18,857 nt of DNA from an uncultured Collinsella sp. (GTDB taxonomy: Bacteria > Actinomycetota > Coriobacteriia > Coriobacteriales > Coriobacteriaceae): assembly GCA_934654765.1 (NCBI GenBank), contig CAKUGX010000028.1:1-18857 (forward strand). Reading direction: 5' to 3'. The first letter of the stretch is position 1. Every line of letters starts with the position of its first letter. This document shows positions 8,256 through 14,097 of this stretch, piece by piece. The notes under the pieces were generated by a model. The model made no database searches and was not told the origin of the DNA. It was given only the letters and a program-made list of their open reading frames with translations. The position numbers were made by a program, and so were the translations under genes.

Positions 8256-8286
8256 CGATTATCGGTAAAGCACGGATTATTTACCG
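8254..8286. promoter_or_regulatory. Additional palindromes in the divergent promoter
   Basis: ACCGAT-T-ATCGGT (8254-8266) is a perfect 6-bp palindrome about one base. It overlaps the left arm of CGGTAAA (8263-8269)/TTTACCG (8280-8286). A second regulator or an extended operator is possible; no factor can be named. Confidence 0.4.
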
Positions 8287-8354
8287 TCGACGGTTCCCCC
8301 GAAACCCAAATCGGACCGAATCAAAACCGTCAATGCGGCAAGCAGCCAGTCCTC

Positions 8355-8379
8355 TACAATGAGTTCATTGTTTAAACGT
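8355..8379 (+). promoter_or_regulatory. Probable PTS-HAD promoter -10 and operator at +1
   Basis: TACAAT (8355-8360) is a near-consensus -10 on the + strand, with no good -35. TTGTTTAAAC (8368-8377) repeats the 10-bp word found at 8246-8255 and covers the expected start of transcription, an ideal place for repression by the neighbouring GntR protein. Confidence 0.5.
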
Positions 8380-8417
8380 TCTTGCTCGCACAGCATGTTG
8401 CATCCGGAAGGCATATT

Positions 8418-10868
8418 ATGCTGCAAAAAATCCAACGCTTTGGCGGGGCGATGTTCGCGCCCGCCATGCTGTTTTCTATATCAGGCCTCATGGTCGGCAT
8501 CTCCGCCCTCGCCACGACCGTAGACATCGTCGGTGACCTCGCCGTATACGGAACCCCTTGGTACGTTTTCTGGACCATCATCCAGCGCGGCTCGTGGACG
8601 GTCTTTAAACGTCTCCCGCTCCTTTTTGCCGTAGCGCTGCCTATCGGTCTTGCCCAAAAGCAACCGGCACGCTGCTGCCTCGAGGCGCTCGTGGCCTATT
8701 TTGCCTATTGCTTCTTTTTGAGCGAGATCATTAAGCTGAGCGGAGACAACCTTGGGCTTAAGTACCCATCATCTTTGACCCCCGCCAGCGGTATCACCGT
8801 CATCGACGGCATCAAGACGCTCGACACCGGCATTATCGGCCCGCTGGCGGTATCGGCAACCGTCGTCGCCATCCATGACCGCTTCTACGATGCCAAGGTT
8901 CCCGATTGGCTCGGCACCTTCTCGGGTTCCTCGCTGGTCTACCTCATCAGCTTTTTTGCCGTGTTTGCCCTTGCCGCCATCTCGGCCGCCATCGTGCCCT
9001 TCGCATACGCTGTGACCGAAACGCTGCGCCACGCACTTGCGGGCGTCGGCCCCTTCGGCGTGGGCATCTTTGTGTTTTTGGAGCGAGCACTCGAGCCCAT
9101 GGGGCTGCACCACCTTCTCTATATGCCCATCTATTACGACAATCTGGTCATTCACGACGGTATTTACGCCACGTGGACCAACCTGCTCCCCATTCTCTCC
9201 CATAGCACGCGCCCTTTAAATGAACTTGCGCCCTGGGCAGGTTTTACCGCCACCGGCTGGGGCAAGCTCTTTGGCCTTCCCGCCATCGCGGCAGCATTCT
9301 ATTTCACCGCCAAACCCGAACGCCGCGCCGGCCTTAAGGTCATCCTTTTGCCCGCCATCGTCGCCTCGGTGGTCTGCGGTGTCACCGAGCCGCTCGAGTT
9401 TCTCTTTATGTTCACCTATCCTGGACTCTTTTTGCTCTACGCCGTCCTATCCTCCTGCCTTGCCATGACCATGAACTTCTTTGGCATCGTCGGCATCTTC
9501 TCGGGCGGTCTCATGGAAATGACGGCCTTCAACTTCATCCCACTCATGCGAATGCATGCCGGCTCCTACCTTTTGGCGCTCGGTATCGGTCTTGCCTTTA
9601 GCCTCATCTTTTTTGTTAGTTTTCGAGCACTCATCTTGGTCTATGACCTTAAGACGCCGGGCCGCGAGGATCATGCCTCCAATCGCGCGGCAATCGACCG
9701 TTTAACGGGAAGCGGCTTTGCCAAAGAGCAGTCTCCCAATGGCGAGGTCAGTATTCAATCCGATCAAGATCACGTCCTCGCTGAGCGGGTAATTCAGCTT
9801 TTAGGTGGCGTTGGCAATATCGTGGGCGCAACCAACTGCGCCACGCGCCTGCGCGTCGAGGTCGCAGACCCTTCCATCGTTGCAGATAATGCGTCGTTTG
9901 TCGCGGTGGGCGCCAAGGGCCTCATCATTACGGGCAAGACCGCCCAGGTGATTATCGGCATCTCCGTTCCCCGCGTTAAAGAGCATTTTGACCAGATCAT
10001 GGGCCTCGAGCCGGGATTTGTGCCCACCACCTCGGCCTCCCCTGCCGCCAGCGCAGCCCATAAGCGCGGCGATATCTGCTTCTTCGACATCGACGGCACG
10101 CTCGCCTGGCAAGACCCTCGAGTGGCACAAGAGCTTCCCGAGGATGAGCGAGACCTCTCCCCCTATCCCAATGAAGCGGTCTCGCAAGCCATCCGTGATT
10201 TTGTTGCCAAGGGCAATATGGCGTTTATCTGCACAGGGCGCACGCTGAGCTGCATCCATCCAAAGCTGCTCGAGCTGCCCTGGACCGGCATCGTCTGCCT
10301 CGCGGGTGGCTATGTCGAACTTGAGGGACGCGTGATTCGCGATTTGGCGATGACGCCCGGCATGCTGCAGCGCCTTGCTCCCATTCTTGAGCAATCGGAC
10401 GAAGTGATTCGTTTTGAGGGACTCAATGGCGTCGTTCGCATGAGTGCCGATGCGCCCGACGCCCCCGGATACGCCCGCACCGTGGGCGATGCAATTACGC
10501 AGCTGCAACATTACAGCGCCTACAAGATCTTAATGTCCACGTCGCTTGCCAACCGCATCGCTCAGGATCAAGCGTTTGAGCCGCTGCTCTGCTTTAACGA
10601 GCTCGAGCTCGAGGTAACCGAAATCTCGCCCCGCGAATGCACGAAGCGCGGGGGCATCCAGTCTGTACTCGACGCCCTCGATCCCCACCACGGAACCGTA
10701 TACGGCATCGGCGACGCCAGCAATGACGTCTCGCTGATGAACGCCGTCGACGTTGGCATCGCTATGGGCAACGCACCGGACTTCCTTAAGGAAAAGGCCG
10801 ACTATGTCACCGACAGCATCGACCACGACGGCGTCGTCACCGCGCTCGAACACTTTGGGCTTATCTAG
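8418..10868 (+). CDS. Alpha-glucoside-type PTS EIICB fused to HAD phosphatase
   Basis: An 816-aa membrane protein joining sugar import and phosphorylation to a phosphatase. Residues 1 to about 415 are an EIIC domain of the GlvC/MalX alpha-glucoside branch, starting MLQKIQRFGGAMF and containing ITVIDGIKTLDT and GVTEPLEFLFMF. Residues about 450-530 are an EIIB domain (GGVGNIV, then NCATRLRV) with the phosphorylated Cys474. Residues about 553-816 are a Cof-type HAD domain: nucleophile motif DIDGT (557-561), motif II ICTGRT, a TKRGG lysine motif and GDASND (765-770). No EIIA domain is present, so phosphate must come from a separate EIIA. ATG at 8418 is chosen over 8382 because GGAAGG (8406-8411) precedes it and it matches the GlvC N-terminus. 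No stop or frameshift lies between domains. Probably regulated by the divergent GntR gene. The sugar is unproven; maltose- or isomaltose-like glucosides are plausible. Confidence 0.93.
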   Translation: MLQKIQRFGGAMFAPAMLFSISGLMVGISALATTVDIVGDLAVYGTPWYVFWTIIQRGSWTVFKRLPLLFAVALPIGLAQKQPARCCLEALVAYFAYCFFLSEIIKLSGDNLGLKYPSSLTPASGITVIDGIKTLDTGIIGPLAVSATVVAIHDRFYDAKVPDWLGTFSGSSLVYLISFFAVFALAAISAAIVPFAYAVTETLRHALAGVGPFGVGIFVFLERALEPMGLHHLLYMPIYYDNLVIHDGIYATWTNLLPILSHSTRPLNELAPWAGFTATGWGKLFGLPAIAAAFYFTAKPERRAGLKVILLPAIVASVVCGVTEPLEFLFMFTYPGLFLLYAVLSSCLAMTMNFFGIVGIFSGGLMEMTAFNFIPLMRMHAGSYLLALGIGLAFSLIFFVSFRALILVYDLKTPGREDHASNRAAIDRLTGSGFAKEQSPNGEVSIQSDQDHVLAERVIQLLGGVGNIVGATNCATRLRVEVADPSIVADNASFVAVGAKGLIITGKTAQVIIGISVPRVKEHFDQIMGLEPGFVPTTSASPAASAAHKRGDICFFDIDGTLAWQDPRVAQELPEDERDLSPYPNEAVSQAIRDFVAKGNMAFICTGRTLSCIHPKLLELPWTGIVCLAGGYVELEGRVIRDLAMTPGMLQRLAPILEQSDEVIRFEGLNGVVRMSADAPDAPGYARTVGDAITQLQHYSAYKILMSTSLANRIAQDQAFEPLLCFNELELEVTEISPRECTKRGGIQSVLDALDPHHGTVYGIGDASNDVSLMNAVDVGIAMGNAPDFLKEKADYVTDSIDHDGVVTALEHFGLI

Positions 10869-10983
10869 CCAAGCCCCTACCGCACTTGCGGCCGCATGGA
10901 CCAATCGTCTTCAACCGCCGCGCTCGACGCCCTAATGTGGCAATATGTTGTCTGCATAATGCAACGATGCAACCTATCAAAGA

Positions 10984-12009
10984 ATGCGAGAACCCGTGTC
11001 CAGTCCGTTTACCAGCTTTTTAGCCCAGCACTTTGACCAGATTAACGACTATCTGGCCACGTTCTTTGACGGACAGGCGACTTCCGCCGATATCGAGCGC
11101 TACCTGTATACCCCGCTCTCGGCATTTACGGCCAACGCCGGTAAACGCCACCGCCCGCTCATCTGCATGCTCGCCGCCACCGCGGTGGGCGGCAGCTTTG
11201 AGAGCGCCCGCAGCGCAGCGGCGGCCATCGAGCACTTTCAGTCGGGCGCACTCATCCACGACGACATCGCCGACAACGGACAGCTGCGCCGCGGCAAGCC
11301 CTGCATGCACCTCACCGAGGGCACGGGGCTTGCCATCAATTGTGGCGACCTAGCGCTCACCATGGTCACCAAGACGGTTCTCGACGACCCCACACTCAAC
11401 GCAGACGTGAAGCTTCGCGTGCTCCACGAGCTTACCGAGATGATAGTCCGTACCATCGAGGGCCAGGCGCTCGACCTGGGCTGGGTCCGCGACGGGCGCT
11501 TTGACATTTCGGTCGACGATTATCTGGACATGGCGACGCACAAGACCGCGTACTACAGCGGAGCGACGCCGCTTGCCGCCGGAGCCATCATTGGCGGAGG
11601 CAGCGAGGAGCAAATTGAGGCACTGCGCGCCTTTGGCCTGCACACGGGCCTTGCCTTCCAAATTCAAGACGACCTGCTCAACTTGATCGGCACCAAGGAG
11701 GCCGCCAACAAGGACTTCCGCACCGACATCACCGAGGGTAAGCGCACGCTCGTTGCCGTGCACGCCCTGTCTGATGAGCGCTATCACGACGAGATTGAAG
11801 CGATCCTTTCCTCGGGCACCGAGGACCCCGCGCAGCTCGCACGCACCGTGGAGATCTTCCAGGAGACCGGCTCTATCGATTACGCCCACACTTATGCGCT
11901 CGACCTGACCGCCAAGGCCAAAGCGGCCATCGAGGACGTTTCGCTCGACCCGCATGCACGTGAACTGTTCCTCTCCATGGCAGATTTCTTTGTGGAGCGC
12001 CTTAACTAG
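10984..12009 (+). CDS. Trans-polyprenyl diphosphate synthase
   Basis: A 341-aa soluble isoprenoid enzyme that condenses isopentenyl diphosphate with an allylic diphosphate. Seen: GKRHRP (53-58) for diphosphate binding, first Asp-rich motif DDIAD (93-97) followed by LRRGKP, and a second motif reading DDLLN (229-233), where Asn replaces the last Asp, as also seen in some geranylgeranyl-type enzymes. Then KDFRTDITEGKRT (243-255), the usual KxxD-GK segment. Start uncertain: ATG at 10984 has only a weak AAAGA upstream; a GTG at 10996 is an alternative. 115 bases separate it from the PTS gene and no terminator is seen between them. Product length (C15-C20 or longer, for menaquinone or undecaprenyl supply) cannot be set from sequence. 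Confidence 0.93.
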   Translation: MREPVSSPFTSFLAQHFDQINDYLATFFDGQATSADIERYLYTPLSAFTANAGKRHRPLICMLAATAVGGSFESARSAAAAIEHFQSGALIHDDIADNGQLRRGKPCMHLTEGTGLAINCGDLALTMVTKTVLDDPTLNADVKLRVLHELTEMIVRTIEGQALDLGWVRDGRFDISVDDYLDMATHKTAYYSGATPLAAGAIIGGGSEEQIEALRAFGLHTGLAFQIQDDLLNLIGTKEAANKDFRTDITEGKRTLVAVHALSDERYHDEIEAILSSGTEDPAQLARTVEIFQETGSIDYAHTYALDLTAKAKAAIEDVSLDPHARELFLSMADFFVERLN

Positions 12010-12051
12010 CGGGGGTTATAAAACCTGTCAGCAGCGTATTTGGGTACAACT

Positions 12052-12060
12052 TGCTACACT
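12052..12060 (+). promoter_or_regulatory. Possible extended -10 for the CwlM-like gene
   Basis: TGC followed by TACACT (12055-12060) matches an extended -10. No convincing -35 is present. It lies about 88 bases before the next start codon, in the 138-base gap after the prenyl synthase. Confidence 0.3.
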
Positions 12061-12147
12061 GTTGAGTGCATGTTTATGCATCCCTTTGCGTTGTCTATCC
12101 GACACACGCTCAAATAGTACGAATGGTACGCCGAAAGGGGTTCGTTC

Positions 12148-13053
12148 ATGGAACCTATTACAACGGGCATGCAGGGAGCAGCCGTCGAGGACGTCCAGTC
12201 CCGCCTTCTGCAGCTCGGCTATACAATCGATGACACCGAGGTTGCCGACAAGCGCTTTGGCACCACCACCGAGCAGGCCGTCAGCACCTTCAGGCTCGAC
12301 AGCGGCCTTGCTGCCGGTCATGCCGTCGATATCCCCTGTTGGAGCGCCCTGGTCGACGCCTCGTATAAGCTGGGCGACCGCACTCTGTATCTGCGCATGC
12401 CCAATTTCCATGGCGCCGATGTGCAGGCCCTGCAGCGCGCTCTCAACGTTTTGGGCTTTGCCTGCGGCGAGGACGACGGCTACTTTGGTCCGCATACCGA
12501 GGCCGCCCTGCAGCAGTTCCAGGAAAATGTCGGCCTGTTTGCCGACGGCATGGCCTTCCAGGACACCTACGCCTACATCAACCGCCTGCACCATGTGTGG
12601 GAGGGCAAGCCCTCGGTCACCGAGGCCGAGTCCCGCATCGGTTTTGCTCGCGCCGCCAACGTGCTCGAGCGCTTCCAGATTGCCGTTATCGGCGAGGACC
12701 CCATCGCGCGCAGTGTTGCGTCGCGCATGTGGAATATCGCCACGGCAACGACCGACAACAGCGGCATGATGCTCTGCGACTCCGAGGTCCCAACCAACGT
12801 TGACCTGGTGCTCGAGATCGCAAGCGACGAGCTGCCCGCCGACGCCGCGCCACGCGCCACGATTGCCCTCGCCGAGTGCCACAACCTGGCCCAGCGCATC
12901 CGCACCGCCAATGTCGCCGCGCAGCAGAAGCCGGCTCGCATTCGCATTGAGCTCACGGGCATGACGCGCTACAACGGCACCTTCACGGCCAGCGACGCGC
13001 AGACGCTCGCCGTACGCCTACTCGACGGCGTTTGCGATGCCCTCGCAGATTAG
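12148..13053 (+). CDS. CwlM-like double peptidoglycan-binding protein, amidase site lost
   Basis: A 301-aa protein. Seen: two PG_binding_1 domains, about residues 4-73 and 75-150. The junction ASYKLGDRTLYLR (71-83) and DGYFGPHTEAALQQFQ (110-125) closely resemble mycobacterial CwlM as I remember it. CwlM continues into an amidase_3-type domain; here the C-terminal part (about 160-301) lacks the zinc motifs of a working amidase and is shorter. There is no signal peptide or membrane segment, so it should be cytoplasmic. Mycobacterial CwlM is itself a non-lytic cytoplasmic regulator of MurA; a comparable regulatory role is inference. ATG at 12148 follows AAAGGGG at 7 nt. The tRNA-Gln promoter is embedded in its 3' end. 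Confidence 0.82.
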   Translation: MEPITTGMQGAAVEDVQSRLLQLGYTIDDTEVADKRFGTTTEQAVSTFRLDSGLAAGHAVDIPCWSALVDASYKLGDRTLYLRMPNFHGADVQALQRALNVLGFACGEDDGYFGPHTEAALQQFQENVGLFADGMAFQDTYAYINRLHHVWEGKPSVTEAESRIGFARAANVLERFQIAVIGEDPIARSVASRMWNIATATTDNSGMMLCDSEVPTNVDLVLEIASDELPADAAPRATIALAECHNLAQRIRTANVAAQQKPARIRIELTGMTRYNGTFTASDAQTLAVRLLDGVCDALAD

Positions 13054-13060
13054 GTAAACT
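13032..13060 (+). promoter_or_regulatory. Probable tRNA-Gln promoter
   Basis: TTGCGA (13032-13037), a 17-bp spacer and TAAACT (13055-13060) form a reasonable sigma-70-type promoter. Its -35 lies in the last codons of the CwlM-like gene and its -10 ends 31 bases before the tRNA. Confidence 0.5.
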
Positions 13061-13091
13061 AGACGAGTTGCTTTTGGGCAACACCACACAT

Positions 13092-13166
13092 TGGGACGTA
13101 GTTCAACGGTAGAACTCCGGTTTTTGGTGCCGGCTGTTGGGGGTTCGAATCCCTCCGTCCCAGCCA
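13092..13166 (+). tRNA. tRNA-Gln(UUG)
   Basis: A full cloverleaf can be folded by eye: acceptor TGGGACG/CGTCCCA, D arm GTTC/GAAC, anticodon stem CCGGT/GCCGG with loop TTTTGGT placing TTG at positions 34-36, T arm GGGGG/CCCTC with loop TTCGAAT, discriminator G and an encoded CCA (13164-13166). UUG reads CAA, hence glutamine. Confidence 0.96.
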
Positions 13167-13175
13167 TTAAAACTG

Positions 13176-13211
13176 AGCGCCCTAAGCCCATAACGGCCCA
13201 GGGCGCTTTCT
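13176..13211 (+). terminator. Terminator downstream of tRNA-Gln
   Basis: AGCGCCCT (13176-13183) pairs with AGGGCGCT (13200-13207), followed by TTTCTT. The loop is 16 nt. It lies 9 bases after the tRNA CCA end. Confidence 0.75.
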
Positions 13212-13218
13212 TGTGGGC

Positions 13219-13472
13219 AAGCGGAGGAATTCGAACCCGCAAGGGTGCGGAGCTGAGGAAACGCGAAGCGTTTTCCAGCGCAGCACGCAAGGAGCGAAGC
13301 GACGCAGCGGGGCGCGGCCGCCGACCAGGCGGACGCGGAATCCCTCCGTCCCGCACCAGTCAAGAGCCCCTCACGTCAAGCAAATCGAGCCAACGCCGCC
13401 AAGCGGAGGGATCCGAACCCGCAAGGATGCGGAGCGACGCAGCGGCGCGCGGCCGCCGCAGGCAGACGCGGT
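13219..13472. repeat. Two GC-rich repeats built on a tRNA-Gln T-arm sequence
   Basis: A 35-bp unit at 13219-13253 recurs at 13401-13435 with three differences. A second shared block (GCGACGCAGCGG and beyond) begins at 13299 and 13434; the second copy lacks about 46 bp between them. Each 35-bp unit carries, in inverted orientation, 16 of 17 bases of the tRNA-Gln stretch at 13141-13157. The first copy ends at 13338-13352 with a direct 15-bp copy of GAATCCCTCCGTCCC from the tRNA (13147-13161). Each unit also contains a CCGCA/TGCGG hairpin. Long open frames through this area are arginine-rich and look like translated repeat, not genes. Confidence 0.8.
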
Positions 13473-13475
13473 GTC

Positions 13476-13502
13476 GGCACTTAGGGACGTTCCTAAAGTG
13501 CC
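13476..13502. repeat. Imperfect hairpin
   Basis: GGCACTTAGG and CCTAAAGTGCC pair with one bulge around GACGTT. There is no T-run. It sits between the tRNA-like repeats and the inverted-repeat element. Confidence 0.5.
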
Positions 13503-13538
13503 AGCTCGGGACTATTTTCGAGGACCCTCCGAAGGACT

Positions 13539-13768
13539 GTGGCCAAAATACGGCAAATATGAGTACTGTTACCGTTGTAGCTACATTATTTTCGTTAATA
13601 AAAGAAGATCTTAATGAGACTTATTCGCATCAAGGTCTTCCTTTAATGAACACTTGAAGAGATACGGCAGCTTATCTGCTCGATCGACACGTCAAATCAC
13701 CTTAAATGTGGTCAAAATTACTGCTACTAAAAGAATATCAGTACTCATATTTGATGTTATTTGGCCAC
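13539..13768. mobile_element. MITE-like element with 30-bp terminal inverted repeats
   Basis: The ends 13539-13568 and 13739-13768 are inverted copies matching at 26 of 30 positions, sharing outer GTGGCCAAA and inner CAAATATGAGTACTG. The 230-bp element is clearly more AT-rich than its surroundings and has no gene of useful length inside. An internal TGTGGTCAAAATTAC (about 13707-13721) resembles the left end. No target-site duplication is obvious. A miniature non-autonomous transposable element is the simplest reading; a regulatory palindrome is the alternative. Confidence 0.55.
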
Positions 13769-13954
13769 GGCTCTTTATAGACACCCTATACAGCGACTGG
13801 GGTAGATTTTTTTGAGGCACGCCTATCGGCCCAGTTCCGAAAAGCGAGCCGCCTTCTGCAACGTGCCGTGTGGCCCCGGCGGGCCGGGCATTAAGTTTGT
13901 CGCGAGTTCCGCACGCAAAGAAGGCCACGTGACCTCGATGTTTTGGACGTGACA

Positions 13955-14060
13955 GCGAGAGGGGGCCTGGTATGGCAAGGTGACGTGAAACAAGGCGGCG
14001 CCGACCTTCTGGTCGTGCCGCCGAAGTTGAACGTCAGATTGCCATACCAGGGCCCCTCGC
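13955..14060. other. 106-nt rod-like hairpin, possible structured RNA or repeat
   Basis: Nested inverted repeats build one long stem: outer GCGAG...CTCGC, a perfect 13-bp CCTGGTATGGCAA (13966-13978)/TTGCCATACCAGG (14039-14051), TGACGT (13981-13986)/ACGTCA (14031-14036), GGCGGC (13994-13999)/GCCGCC (14017-14022), and CGACC/GGTCG closing a TTCT tetraloop. No T-run follows on either strand, so it is not a simple terminator. The rest of 13769-13954 shows no gene that I can support. Confidence 0.65.
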
Positions 14061-14073
14061 AGCGTCGAGAGGA

Positions 14074-14095
14074 CCGCCGTTCGGTAGAACGGCGG
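14074..14095 (-). terminator. Hairpin just after the Toprim gene
   Basis: CCGCCGTTC (14074-14082)/GAACGGCGG (14087-14095) is a perfect 9-bp stem with a GGTA loop, two bases beyond the stop codon on the minus strand. It lacks a T-run there (TCCTCTCG), so it may be a weak or Rho-assisted end. Confidence 0.5.
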
Positions 14096-14097
14096 AA

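Noticed and set aside
11954..12769. 271-codon open frame overlapping the CwlM-like gene in another frame
   Set aside because: Ser/Pro/Arg-rich out-of-frame translation; the other frame has two clear domains and a good ribosome site.
13091..13657. Open frames running through tRNA-Gln and the repeats downstream
   Set aside because: They translate a tRNA and GC-rich repeats into arginine-rich sequence, a known source of spurious gene calls.
13955..14060. SRP (4.5S) RNA, 6S RNA or RNase P RNA
   Set aside because: The hairpin lacks the conserved SRP apical motif, the 6S central bubble sequence and RNase P core motifs.
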